DNA of 64,000 bases from Jiangella endophytica (GTDB taxonomy: Bacteria; Actinomycetota; Actinomycetes; Jiangellales; Jiangellaceae): assembly GCF_003427025.1 (NCBI RefSeq), contig NZ_QVAI01000001.1, positions 806,001 through 870,000 on the forward strand. Direction: 5' to 3'. The notes under the pieces were generated by a model. That model did no database searches and had not been told where the DNA came from. It saw only the letters and a program-made list of their open reading frames with translations. The number at the start of each line of letters is the position of its first letter. The stretch's first letter is position 1. Both the position numbers and the translations under genes were made by a program. Shown here one piece after another: positions 50,649 through 59,348 of this stretch.

Positions 50649-51430
50649 CCTGTCAGGCGGCCGGCGCCGGTGCGGGGCGCTTCGCCGGCGCGGTGGCGCT
50701 GGTCTCCGGCGCCGGCTCCGGCATCGGCGGCGGGGTGGCCCGCCGGCTGGGCGCGGAGGGGGCCGACGTGCTGGTCACCGATCTCGACGGCGGGTCCGCC
50801 GCCCAGGTGGCGGACGAGATCGGCGCCACGGGTGGCGCCGCGGCCGCGCAGGTCCTCGACGCCACCCGCCCGGAGGACTGGCGCACGATGGCCGGCCGGG
50901 TGGCCGAGACGTACGGCCGGCTGGACACGCTGATCCTCAACGTCGGACGCAACGAACCCGCCCGGCTGGAGGAGCTGGCCGACGAGCAGTGGGACCGTCA
51001 GCTGCGGCTGTGTCTGGACTCGGTGTTCTACGGGGCACGGGCCATGCTGCCCCTGCTCCAGCTCAGCCGGGGCTCGATCGTCGTGACGTCGTCGATCCAC
51101 GCCCTGGTCGGGTTCCCGGGTTTCCCGGCCTACGCCGCGGCCAAGGGCGGTATCGGTGCCCTTGTGCGTCAGCTCGCCGTCGACAACGGGACGACGGTAC
51201 GCGTCAACACGGTCCTGCCCGGCGCCGTCGAGACCCCGTTGTGGGCACGTCGCACCCCGGAGTTCCGGGAGAGGGTGGCTCGCCTGACGCCGATGCGCCG
51301 GCTCGGCCGCGTGGACGAGGTGGCCGCGGCGGTCGCCTTCCTCGCCTCGTCCGACGCGTCCTTCATCACCGGTCAGAGCCTGGTCGTCGACGGCGGGCGG
51401 ACCATCTCGTCCCAGGAGGACGCTCTCTGA
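50645..51430 (+). CDS. Short-chain dehydrogenase/reductase
   Basis: 261 residues. Cofactor motif SGAGSGIGGGVARRLG (a TGxxxGxG variant) near residue 20, NVGRN-type segment, then S in VVTSSIHALVG and the catalytic YAAAKGG (Y-x3-K, about residues 160-164). The C-terminal FLASSDASFITGQSLVVDGG is typical of classical SDRs. It probably oxidises or reduces a sugar or sugar acid from the operon, perhaps gluconate-5-dehydrogenase-like (inference). Last gene of the operon and followed by a strong bidirectional terminator. Confidence 0.9.
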   Translation: MTCQAAGAGAGRFAGAVALVSGAGSGIGGGVARRLGAEGADVLVTDLDGGSAAQVADEIGATGGAAAAQVLDATRPEDWRTMAGRVAETYGRLDTLILNVGRNEPARLEELADEQWDRQLRLCLDSVFYGARAMLPLLQLSRGSIVVTSSIHALVGFPGFPAYAAAKGGIGALVRQLAVDNGTTVRVNTVLPGAVETPLWARRTPEFRERVARLTPMRRLGRVDEVAAAVAFLASSDASFITGQSLVVDGGRTISSQEDAL

Positions 51431-51462
51431 CGGCTCCGGAGGTCGTTCGGCGCCGCTGACGA

Positions 51463-51503
51463 GCGGAGGATCCGGGGGCGGTTGCGAACCCCGGATCCTC
51501 CGC
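51463..51503. terminator. Strong bidirectional terminator hairpin
   Basis: GCGGAGGATCCGGGG (51463-51477) and CCCCGGATCCTCCGC (51489-51503) form a perfect 15-bp stem with an 11-base loop. It lies in the 89-bp gap between the convergent SDR and large glycosidase genes and can end transcription from both sides. Confidence 0.85.
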
Positions 51504-51519
51504 GGTCGGTGGCGGCCGG

Positions 51520-54500
51520 TCAGCCGTCGGTCAGCCGCAGCGCGGTGAAGAGCGCGCCGTCCTTCGTCTCCGCTACGCCCGCGCCCCACGTGTACCAGCC
51601 CCGCCGCCCGGTGCCGTCGTTCTCGTTGAGCACGGCGGTGAGGCCGAGCAGCCGGTCCTCGGGGTGCACGCCGAGCGCGTCCCAGCTGACCGACAGCTCG
51701 TAGACGGTGGTGCCGGCGGCGTCGTCGCGAGTGACGGCGGCCCTGATCCCGGTGGTGTCCGGCGCGACGTCGGTCGGCAGCCAGCGGGCGACGTCGACCG
51801 CGCCGGCGTCGGTGAGGGCGGCGCCGACCTCCTGGACGACGGCGTCCTCCCCGGGCACCCCGGCGGCCGCGCCGAGCTGGAACCCGTCACCGGCCCAGAT
51901 GTCGGGGCCGCGGCCGGGCTGGGCATGGACGTCGTCGGTGATCGCGGCCGTGAGGTACAGGGCGTCGTCGTCGTGGGTCAGCCACAGCCGGCCGGAGAGG
52001 TCGGCGTCGCCGCCCCACCCGTCGATCACCCGCTGCGCGTCACCGGCGAGCTGCACCGGCGGCAGGGCGGCGACCGCCGCGTCCACCGCGCCGTCGACCA
52101 CCACCGACGCGGCCGGCACGTCGTGCACCTCGGGGACGGGGAGCAGCGTGCCGCTGGTCGTGGCCGTGGTGGTCGCGACGGCTGTGGCCGTCCACGGGGT
52201 CGCCTCCGTGAGGGTGACCGGGACGTCCAGGCTCGCCACCTCGCCCGGCTCGACGACGGTGCCCTCCAGGCCGCTGGTGTGCTCACCGGCCACGTCGACC
52301 TGCACCGCGGCCAGCTCGACCGGCACGTCGGCGTTGTTCGTCGCGCGCACCCGCAGCACGTCGGCGCCGTCGGCCAGTTCGGCATGCGCGCCGGTGAGCG
52401 CGATCGCGTCGACGACGTCGGCGCGCGCGGTCAGGTAGGCGACGTCGGCCGAGCCGCTGCGCACCGTCGCCGACCACACCCGCTCGCCGGGCATCGCCGC
52501 CGCGGGCAGCCGCAGGTCCAGCCCCGCCTGCTCGTGCGGCTTCACCCGCGCCCGGACCGTCTCGCCCCCGGTCTCCAGCCGCACGTTCAGCACCCGCCGG
52601 CCGTCGGAGTTGTCCACGGTCCAGTGCGCCGGCACCGGCGCCCCGACCGCGCCGCCCGACGCCTCCAGTGTGTACGTCGTCGAGACGCCCACGCCGGTGA
52701 TCGGGCCGGACACGTACACCGGCTCCGGGCCCACCGACACGTGCACCGCGCCGTCGGTGCCGGGGGACAGCACGTGCTCGGCGCCGTAGAGGTCGGTGAC
52801 GGTGACGTCGCCGGTCGCGGTGAACGCCAGCGCGCCGGCCTGCGCGCCGGACGACGTCCACGCCGCGTGCAGCTCGTCGCCCGACCCGGCGTCGAGGACG
52901 ACGTCGTGGACGCCGGTGGCCGGGGTCTCCTCGCGCAGGAACGGCTTGCCGGCGATCGTCCTGGTGAGGATCGCGTTGGCCACGTAGGCCGGCTTGGGCG
53001 TGTAGGCGCCGCGCTCGTCGGCCTCGTTGCGGATGATCCCGAACCGGTGCTCCACCTCGTCGGAGTCGGTGCCGTCGTCCTTGAAGTCGTACGTGGTGTA
53101 CCGCTCGACCCCGTTCGCGATCGCGAGCAGCTGGGATCGGGTCAGGTTGCGGGCCTGCACGGTCTCGCTGACGGCGCGCGGTGACGTGCCGGTGGGCCAG
53201 CCGTGCTCGGACATCAGGATCGGCATGTCGGGGTGCCCGGCGGCGGCGAAGATCGACCGCAGGGTCTCCAGGTGGGCGATGAAGCCCTCCGGCTCGCCGG
53301 GGTACACGTACGGGTGGGTCGAGAAGGCGTCGACGTGGTCCAGGCCGCCGAGGTCGACGAACTCCTGCACCCACGCCTGCCAGTCGTTCATCGGCGCCAG
53401 CGCGCCGGCCACCAGATAGGCGTCGGGGTGCTCCGCGCGGACCGCCTCGCTCGTAGTCCGGACCAGGCCGAAGTAGTTCGCGGCACTGCCGCCGGCCGGG
53501 CCGGTCAGGTCGCGCCAGTTCCACTCGTTCCACAGCTCGTAGATCGTGTCGTCGGTGCCGAACCGCTCCATCGACGCCAGCGCGTACCGCGCGTAGGCGT
53601 CCCAGCCCTGCTGCGTCGCCGGAGCCTCGCCCTCGTGGTAGAGCGGGTTGCCGTAGGCCAGGATGTTGAAGAAGTCGACGCCGTTGGCCTCGAAGGCGTC
53701 GGCGTACGCCTCCACCTTGGGCGTCCAGTCGAAGACGCCCGGGGTCCGCTCCTGCTGCGCCCAGTACGCCTCGTCGCGTGCCGAGGAGAACCCGGCCCTG
53801 GCGACGAGGGGGATGGTGACCGGGTCCCACGCCTGGCCGTAGTGCGTCGAGACGCCGATGCGCCGGTCGGTGGTGGCGCCGGGGTCGAACGGATCGAGGA
53901 TCGACAGGTCGGTGCCACCGGTGGTGACGACGCCGTCGGCGCCGGTCGCGACCAGGTCGACGGCGTACCAGCCGACGTCGGTGACGTCGAGCGGGAGCTC
54001 GCCACCGAGGTCGGCCACGGCCGCCGCACCCGACTCGACGGGGGTGCCGTAGGCGTCGCGGACGGTCCAGGACAGCTGCTCCGCGGTGGTGCTGAAGCCG
54101 ATCCGCACCGGCTGCCCGGCGTCGAAGGCGTTCCCGACGGCGACCGGCTCGATCGCCAGCGTCGGCGCCGTCCCGGCCGCGAGGTCGACGGCGACGTCGT
54201 CGATCAGCAGCGTGCCCGTGGGGCCGTCGGTCAGCCGGAAGTGGTCCACGAGTACTGAGACCTGGGTGAGCGGGCCCTGCCAGACGCCGTCGCCGTCGCC
54301 GCCCCAGGTGATGTGCTCGGTGCCGCCGCCGAGGTCGGCGACGGTGAGGTCCTGCCAGGCGCCGTTCGCGGGGTCGAGGTCGAGCCGCTGCTGGTGTGCC
54401 TCGCCACCGGCCTCGATGGCCCGGACGACGATGGCGGTGAGGTCGGTGGAACGCAGCGAGAACCGCAGCCGCTCGGCGTCGATCGACGGAACGCCGCGGA

Positions 54501-54783
54501 CCAGTTCGACGATGCCGTCGGGCATCTGGACGTCGAGGCGGGCCGAGGCGGCGCCGCTGCGGGCGTCGTCGGTGGTCCTGGTGACGGTGCCGGTGGCGCT
54601 GCCCCCGGTGGCGACGAACCAGGGGGTCGTGCCGGTCTCGAAATCACCGAGAGCGACGCCGGCGGTGACGGAGGCGTCGGACGGCTCCGCCGCCGCGCCG
54701 GGGGTGAGGCCGGCCAGGGCCGCGGTGACGGCGGCTCCGGTGGCGACGGCCATGAGTCGGGTGAGGCGTGGTGGGGGCGACAT
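51520..54783 (-). CDS. Large secreted multidomain clan GH-A glycoside hydrolase
   Basis: 1087 residues. A Sec signal peptide (LMAVATGAAVTAALAG then GAAAEPS) comes first. Residues 45-210 look like a CBM-type jelly roll (LGDFETGTTPW, TGTLLIDDVAVDL). A (beta/alpha)8 barrel runs from about 300 to 620: ELWNEWNWRD gives acid/base E420 and ILMSEHGWPTG gives nucleophile E526. Beta-domains follow, and residues 905-1087 form a CBM9-like fold (VDGAVDAAVAALPPVQL to YELSVSWDALGVHPEDRL). The substrate polymer is unknown, though GH39-like relatives act on xylosides and glycosaminoglycan-type chains. The operator at 54818 and LacI gene upstream link it to the importer and dehydratase operon at 56-61.6 kb. 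Confidence 0.8.
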   Translation of the reverse strand: MSPPPRLTRLMAVATGAAVTAALAGLTPGAAAEPSDASVTAGVALGDFETGTTPWFVATGGSATGTVTRTTDDARSGAASARLDVQMPDGIVELVRGVPSIDAERLRFSLRSTDLTAIVVRAIEAGGEAHQQRLDLDPANGAWQDLTVADLGGGTEHITWGGDGDGVWQGPLTQVSVLVDHFRLTDGPTGTLLIDDVAVDLAAGTAPTLAIEPVAVGNAFDAGQPVRIGFSTTAEQLSWTVRDAYGTPVESGAAAVADLGGELPLDVTDVGWYAVDLVATGADGVVTTGGTDLSILDPFDPGATTDRRIGVSTHYGQAWDPVTIPLVARAGFSSARDEAYWAQQERTPGVFDWTPKVEAYADAFEANGVDFFNILAYGNPLYHEGEAPATQQGWDAYARYALASMERFGTDDTIYELWNEWNWRDLTGPAGGSAANYFGLVRTTSEAVRAEHPDAYLVAGALAPMNDWQAWVQEFVDLGGLDHVDAFSTHPYVYPGEPEGFIAHLETLRSIFAAAGHPDMPILMSEHGWPTGTSPRAVSETVQARNLTRSQLLAIANGVERYTTYDFKDDGTDSDEVEHRFGIIRNEADERGAYTPKPAYVANAILTRTIAGKPFLREETPATGVHDVVLDAGSGDELHAAWTSSGAQAGALAFTATGDVTVTDLYGAEHVLSPGTDGAVHVSVGPEPVYVSGPITGVGVSTTYTLEASGGAVGAPVPAHWTVDNSDGRRVLNVRLETGGETVRARVKPHEQAGLDLRLPAAAMPGERVWSATVRSGSADVAYLTARADVVDAIALTGAHAELADGADVLRVRATNNADVPVELAAVQVDVAGEHTSGLEGTVVEPGEVASLDVPVTLTEATPWTATAVATTTATTSGTLLPVPEVHDVPAASVVVDGAVDAAVAALPPVQLAGDAQRVIDGWGGDADLSGRLWLTHDDDALYLTAAITDDVHAQPGRGPDIWAGDGFQLGAAAGVPGEDAVVQEVGAALTDAGAVDVARWLPTDVAPDTTGIRAAVTRDDAAGTTVYELSVSWDALGVHPEDRLLGLTAVLNENDGTGRRGWYTWGAGVAETKDGALFTALRLTDG

Positions 54784-54817
54784 GTTCGTGCTCCTCGCGC
54801 AGTCGTCGTTGACAGGT

Positions 54818-54833
54818 GAGCAACCGCTTGCGC
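54818..54833. promoter_or_regulatory. Operator of the third LacI regulon, glycosidase/LacI divergent gap
   Basis: GAGCAACCGCTTGCGC, part of a LacI-type site with a CG centre, lies 35 bp upstream of the large glycosidase start and 100 bp upstream of the LacI start. The same pattern (GnnCAAnCGCTTGCGC) occurs at 55098, 61612 and 61691, close to the two ends of the regulon. Confidence 0.75.
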
Positions 54834-54932
54834 AACCGGTGCCGAGTGTGGCTCAGCGTCCGGCGCCGTGTCAAGGGTGGCCGCGGCTGCGGGGTCACGC
54901 TGGCAGGTGGCCGGACGCATTAGGATGGGCGC

Positions 54933-55931
54933 ATGACAGAGCGGCAGAGTGTGACGTTGAGCGACGTTGCGGCCGTGGCGGGGGTGTCGGTGTCGACGGC
55001 CTCCAGAGCGCTCAACGGAACCGGGCGGGTCTCCGCCGAGACCCGCGAGCGCATCGAGGGGGCGGCCCGGCGGCTGGAATTTCGCCCCAACGCGCTTGCA
55101 CAATCGCTTGCGCTCGGCCGGAGCCGCACGGTCGCCATCCTCACCGACCGGGCGACCAACACGTTCTCGATGCCCGTGGTCATCGGCGCCGCCGGTTACC
55201 TGGGTGCGCAGGAGCAGGCGGCGCTCGTGTGCGACGCACGGCTGAACCGCCGCGACATGGCCGAGCGCATCGGCGAGCTGCGGGCCCGGCGCATCGACGG
55301 CGTGGTCGTCGTCGGCGACGGGCTACAGGGCCTCACCCGGTCCGTGACCACCGAGTTCACCGTTCCGGTCTCCTACGCGTTCACGCTGTCCGACGACGAC
55401 GACGACGCGATGTTCATCCCCGACAACGCGGGAGCTGGGCGGATCGCGGCCGAGCACCTGCTCGGACTCGGCCGCACCCGCATCGTCCACGTCACCGCCG
55501 CGGGCGACGACATCGCCGTGCGGCAGCGCGCCGACGGGTTGCTGCGCACCCTCGACGCCGCCGGCACCGGCCTGACCGGCGAGGTCCTGTACGGCACCTG
55601 GCGCGAGAGCTGGGGGCGCGAGGCGGCACAGCGCGTCGTGGACGAGGCGTGGGACGTCGACGCCGTGTTCTGCGGCAACGACCACATCGCCCGAGGCGTC
55701 GAGAGCGCGCTGGTCGCGGCCGGGCGCAGGGTGCCCGACGACGTCGCGCTGATCGGCGTCGACAACTGGGAGGGGCTGATCCTCGACCAGAGCACCCAGC
55801 ACCTCACCACCATCGACGTCGGGCTCGCCGCCATGGGCGAGGCCGCCGCGGCTCACGTGCTGGCCGGCGAGGAGCGGCCGGGCGTCCACTACCAGCCGCC
55901 GACGCTGATCGTCGGCGACACCAGCGCGTGA
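54933..55931 (+). CDS. LacI-family regulator of the glycosidase/dehydratase regulon
   Basis: 332 residues. HTH: VTLSDVAAVAGVSVSTASRALN; hinge helix: FRPNALAQSLALGRS; effector domain from VAILTDRATNTFSMPVV to GVDNWEGLILDQSTQHLTT, all family-typical. The protein should repress the glycosidase gene (minus strand) and the transporter operon, whose promoter regions carry the same palindromic site. An additional match to that site lies inside its own hinge-coding region (55098-55113). AGGATGG precedes ATG 54933. Confidence 0.93.
   Translation: MTERQSVTLSDVAAVAGVSVSTASRALNGTGRVSAETRERIEGAARRLEFRPNALAQSLALGRSRTVAILTDRATNTFSMPVVIGAAGYLGAQEQAALVCDARLNRRDMAERIGELRARRIDGVVVVGDGLQGLTRSVTTEFTVPVSYAFTLSDDDDDAMFIPDNAGAGRIAAEHLLGLGRTRIVHVTAAGDDIAVRQRADGLLRTLDAAGTGLTGEVLYGTWRESWGREAAQRVVDEAWDVDAVFCGNDHIARGVESALVAAGRRVPDDVALIGVDNWEGLILDQSTQHLTTIDVGLAAMGEAAAAHVLAGEERPGVHYQPPTLIVGDTSA
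55098..55113. promoter_or_regulatory. Possible intragenic operator inside the LacI gene
   Basis: GCACAATCGCTTGCGC, 14 of 16 matches to the site upstream of the dehydratase operon (GCGCAAGCGCTTGCGC as consensus), lies in codons 56-61 of the LacI gene, 165 bp downstream of its start. It could be a second autoregulatory site or a coincidence of hinge-region codons (Ala-Gln-Ser-Leu-Ala). Confidence 0.35.
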
Positions 55932-55952
55932 CCACACGGGCAGCACGTCCGC

Positions 55953-56903
55953 TCACTCCTTGATGGCGCCGGCGCTGCCGGCGGCCCGCAGGAACTGACG
56001 CTGGAAGGCCAGGAACAGCACCACGGGGATCACCACCGAGATCAGCAGCGCGGCCATGAACACCCCCAGGTCCGTCGACGACTCGATCCTGGGCAGCGCG
56101 ACGGAGATCGGCTGCAGGTCGGGGTCGGGCAGCACCAGCAGCGGCCAGAGGAAGTCCTTGTAGGCGCCGATGATCGTGAGCAGTGACACGACGCCCAGGA
56201 TCGGCCGCGACAGCGGCAGCACCAGGCTCCAGAAGATGCGGACCGCGCCCGCTCCGTCGATGCGCGCGGCATCGAACAGCGTCGGCGGGATCGACTGGAG
56301 GAACCGCGACACCAGCAGCACGTTGAACGCGCTCGCCGCCGCCGGCAGCCACACGCCCCAGAACGTGTTCAGGAGGTTCACGTTCAGCACGGGCAGGTCG
56401 ATGACCGTCAGGTACAGGGCGACCAGCGAGATGACCCCGGGGATGAACAACGTCGCCAGCACGGCCGCCGACACGACCCGCGCGTACGCCGGTTTCAGGA
56501 TCGCGATGCCGTAGCCGCCGGTCATCGCGACGAGCACGCCGAAGAACCACGTGCCCGCGCAGATGATCAGCGTGTTGCGCAGGTAGGTGCCGAAACGGAT
56601 CGTCGTCCACGCCTCGGTGAGGTTCTCCCAGTGCACGCCGGACGGCCAGAGCCCGAACGGGTCCGAGAGCGTCTCCGTCGACGTCGACGTGGCCGCCTTG
56701 AACAGCCAGAACAACGGCCCTGCGCAGGTGACCACCAGGCCCAGCAGGATCAGCACGCCGGCGATCGTGACCGCGACGCGGACGTGCGGGACCTGGCGGT
56801 CCATCCCGGAGAGGATGCTGCGCTCGGTGTCGAGTGCCCGGGTGCGTGCGCGGCCGCGCGACGGCGTCGTCGCGCCGGCCGGGGGCGTGCCGATGGTCGT
56901 CAT
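55953..56903 (-). CDS. CUT1 ABC importer permease, MalG-like (third LacI regulon)
   Basis: 316 residues. An N-terminal cytosolic leader of about 40 residues precedes six helices (VAVTIAGVLILLGLVV on). EAA loop: FDAARIDGAGAVRIFWSLVLPL (about residues 210-231; key D-A-A, D-G-A). It pairs with the MalF-like protein of the next gene upstream, whose stop overlaps its start (ATGA). It is the last gene of the operon; its stop is 21 bp from the convergent LacI stop. Confidence 0.91.
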   Translation of the reverse strand: MTTIGTPPAGATTPSRGRARTRALDTERSILSGMDRQVPHVRVAVTIAGVLILLGLVVTCAGPLFWLFKAATSTSTETLSDPFGLWPSGVHWENLTEAWTTIRFGTYLRNTLIICAGTWFFGVLVAMTGGYGIAILKPAYARVVSAAVLATLFIPGVISLVALYLTVIDLPVLNVNLLNTFWGVWLPAAASAFNVLLVSRFLQSIPPTLFDAARIDGAGAVRIFWSLVLPLSRPILGVVSLLTIIGAYKDFLWPLLVLPDPDLQPISVALPRIESSTDLGVFMAALLISVVIPVVLFLAFQRQFLRAAGSAGAIKE

Positions 56904-57841
56904 GAGGAGCTCCAGCGTCGGGTGGCCCACAGGTAGGCGGCGGAGAGCACACCGAGGGCGAGCGCGAGCAGCAGGCTGAGTGCGGTCGCCCGCCCGTAGT
57001 CGCCGGACACGAACGCGTACCGGTAGATCAGCAGCAGGACCGTGAGGCTGCGGTTCTCCGGCCCGCCGCCGGTCATGATGTACGGCTCGGTGAACACCTG
57101 GAACGTCCCGATCAGCTGCAGCAGCAGCATGATCAGGAGGATCCCGCGCAGCTGCGGGAGGGTGACGTGCCAGAACCGCCGCACGACGCCCGCGCCGTCG
57201 ATCTCGGCGGACTCGTAGAGCTCGGTCCGGATCGTCATCAGCGCGGCGAGATAGATGATGACCGCGGTGCCGAAGCTCGCCCACGTCGCCTGCACGACGA
57301 TCGCCGGGATGACCATGTCGCCGCTGTTCAGCCACTGGAACGGGCCCAGCCCGACCCGGCCGAGCACGGTGTTGAACAGGCCGGCGTCGTCGGGCCGGTA
57401 GAACGTCTTCCACAGCAGGACGGCGACCACCGGCGGGATGACGACGGGCAGGTAGGCCAGCACCGACGCCAGGCCGCGGGTGCGCCGCAGTTCCGCGACG
57501 AAGACCGCGAGCAGGAGCGGGACGGGGAAGCCGATCAGCAGGGCGATCAGCGTGAACACCGTCGTGTTCCAGACGGCCGTGCCGAGCAGCGGATCGGCGA
57601 GCACGCGCTGGAAGTTCTCCAGGCCGACCCATTCGGTGACGATGAAGTTGGTCTGCTGCAGGCTCAGGACGAGGCTGCGAGCGATCGGCCACCACGAGAA
57701 CAGCGTGAAGCTCAGCAGCAGCGGCAGGAAGAACAGCAGCGTGGTGAGACCGCCGCCGCGGACCCAGGTGACCGGGGTCCGGCGGCGGCGGGCGGTGCCG
57801 GTGCGAACCGGCGCGCGCGGCTCGGTGTCGAGGGCGACCAT
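56900..57841 (-). CDS. CUT1 ABC importer permease, MalF-like (third LacI regulon)
   Basis: 313 residues, six helices beginning GGLTTLLFFLPLLLSFTLFS. EAA loop: YESAEIDGAGVVRRFWHVTLPQ (about residues 205-226). A 4-bp overlap with the downstream permease and only 5 bp to the binding-protein gene upstream place all three in one transcript. It provides half of the membrane channel. Confidence 0.91.
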   Translation of the reverse strand: MVALDTEPRAPVRTGTARRRRTPVTWVRGGGLTTLLFFLPLLLSFTLFSWWPIARSLVLSLQQTNFIVTEWVGLENFQRVLADPLLGTAVWNTTVFTLIALLIGFPVPLLLAVFVAELRRTRGLASVLAYLPVVIPPVVAVLLWKTFYRPDDAGLFNTVLGRVGLGPFQWLNSGDMVIPAIVVQATWASFGTAVIIYLAALMTIRTELYESAEIDGAGVVRRFWHVTLPQLRGILLIMLLLQLIGTFQVFTEPYIMTGGGPENRSLTVLLLIYRYAFVSGDYGRATALSLLLALALGVLSAAYLWATRRWSSS

Positions 57842-57846
57842 GCGGA

Positions 57847-59232
57847 TCAGCCGGCGTCGATGGCTGCCTGGTGGGTGCTCTGCGCGTCACCGAGCAGCTG
57901 GGCGATGTCGGCGTCCTCGCGGGTGAGCACCGCCTGGACGACGGTGTCGAGCGTCGCGTACAGCTCCTGGGCCTTCACCGCGGGCTCCGGGATCAGCGGG
58001 ACCTCCTCGACGGTCGACAGGTACAGCTCGAAGTTCTCGCGCGGGACGTTGACCTCGGCGGCGATCCAGTCGAGGTACTGGGCGTAGAGCTCGGCGTCGA
58101 CCACGGGCAGCTCCGGTGCCCCGATCGCCAGCCCGTCGGCGGCCGACGCCTCGGCGTTCGCGACGGCGACGGTCTCGTCGGTGTACTTCTGGAAGTGGTA
58201 GAAGTCGATCCACTCGAGCGCGGCCGCGATCTCCTCCGGCGTCGCGCGCGGGTTCACGACGGCGATCGTCCCGCCGCCGAGCGTGCCGATGCCGTCGTCG
58301 GCCTGCGGCAGCGGCGCGACGCCGAAGTCCTCGGCCGGCATGCCACGGTTGACCACCATGTTCGAGTAGTTGTCGGCGCCCTGCACCAGCATGCCGACCT
58401 GGCCCGACGCGAAGGCGTTCACGGCGTCGTCGTAGTTGAGCAGGAAGTTCGACCCCATGGCGTCGTCGTCCCAGCGAAGCGAGCGGTAGAAGTCGAGCAC
58501 GGACTCGGTGGCCGGGTTGTCGACCGTCGCCGTGCCGCCGTCGTCGCTCTCCAGCGTGCTGCCGAACGCGTAGGACATGGTGGTGAGGATCCAGCCGCCG
58601 GTGTTGTCCAGCGTCATGGTCGCGAACCCTTGGGCGTCGGTGCCGGCGTCGATCGCCTGCGCGGCGGCCCGGACGTCGTCCCAGGTCTGCGGCGGTGCGT
58701 CGGGGTCGAGGCCGGCCTGCTCGAACAGCGAGCGGTTGTAGAGCAGCCCCATCGTGTAGGCCGCGATCGGGACGCCCCACACGCGGTCCTCGCCGTCGGT
58801 GACGACCTCCATGACGGTGGGGCTGAGACGGTCGAGGGCGTCGGTCTCACCGAGGTGGTCGGTCACGTCGGCGACCTGCCCGCGGCTGATCAGTGCGCCG
58901 ATCTCGGTGAACGGCACCTGCATGACGGTGGGCATCGTGCCGCCGGCGAGCATGGCCTGGAAGGTGTCGGCCTCCCACTCGATCTCCTGCGCCTCGACGG
59001 TGATGTTCTCGTGGTCGGCGGCGAACTCGTCGAGACGGCGCTCGAACGCCTCTCGTTGTTCGGGGAACTCGGTGGTCGGCATGTTGCTCACGCTGATGGT
59101 CACCGGGGCGTCCGGGTCGGCCGGTCCGCCGCCGGAGCTGGGCTCGGAGTCGTCGCCGCAGGCGGTGACCGAGAGCGCGGTGGTGAGCGTGATCGCGAGG
59201 GTGGTGGACAGCCGTACGTAGCGCCTCGTCAT
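57847..59232 (-). CDS. Sugar-binding lipoprotein of a CUT1 ABC importer (third LacI regulon)
   Basis: 461 residues. The signal ends in the lipobox SVTACG (Cys at about residue 25). SBP_bac_1 fold with TISVSNMPTTEFPEQREAF, LAGGTMPTVMQVPFTEIGAL and GLLYNRSLFEQAGL. The start (ATG 59232) is supported by AAGGAG 8 bp upstream. It should bind the oligosaccharide released by the large secreted glycosidase. A hairpin in the 116-bp gap before it may raise its expression relative to the dehydratase genes. Confidence 0.91.
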   Translation of the reverse strand: MTRRYVRLSTTLAITLTTALSVTACGDDSEPSSGGGPADPDAPVTISVSNMPTTEFPEQREAFERRLDEFAADHENITVEAQEIEWEADTFQAMLAGGTMPTVMQVPFTEIGALISRGQVADVTDHLGETDALDRLSPTVMEVVTDGEDRVWGVPIAAYTMGLLYNRSLFEQAGLDPDAPPQTWDDVRAAAQAIDAGTDAQGFATMTLDNTGGWILTTMSYAFGSTLESDDGGTATVDNPATESVLDFYRSLRWDDDAMGSNFLLNYDDAVNAFASGQVGMLVQGADNYSNMVVNRGMPAEDFGVAPLPQADDGIGTLGGGTIAVVNPRATPEEIAAALEWIDFYHFQKYTDETVAVANAEASAADGLAIGAPELPVVDAELYAQYLDWIAAEVNVPRENFELYLSTVEEVPLIPEPAVKAQELYATLDTVVQAVLTREDADIAQLLGDAQSTHQAAIDAG

Positions 59233-59250
59233 CGAGACTCCTTCGAGTGG

Positions 59251-59272
59251 ACCCGGAACTCTCCGTCCGGGT
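59251..59272 (-). other. Hairpin in the leader of the binding-protein gene
   Basis: ACCCGGA (59251-59257) and TCCGGGT (59266-59272) form a 7-bp stem with an eight-base loop, ending 19 bp before the binding-protein start on the minus strand. Stems in such gaps often mark mRNA processing or stabilise the lipoprotein transcript. The rest of the 116-bp gap shows nothing else. Confidence 0.4.
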
Positions 59273-59348
59273 GGTCGGCCGGTCTGACGTCACGCGGAGA
59301 GGGACGCGCTACCACCTCCCGGGTGCGTCGCGTGGTCCTGGCTGCGTG

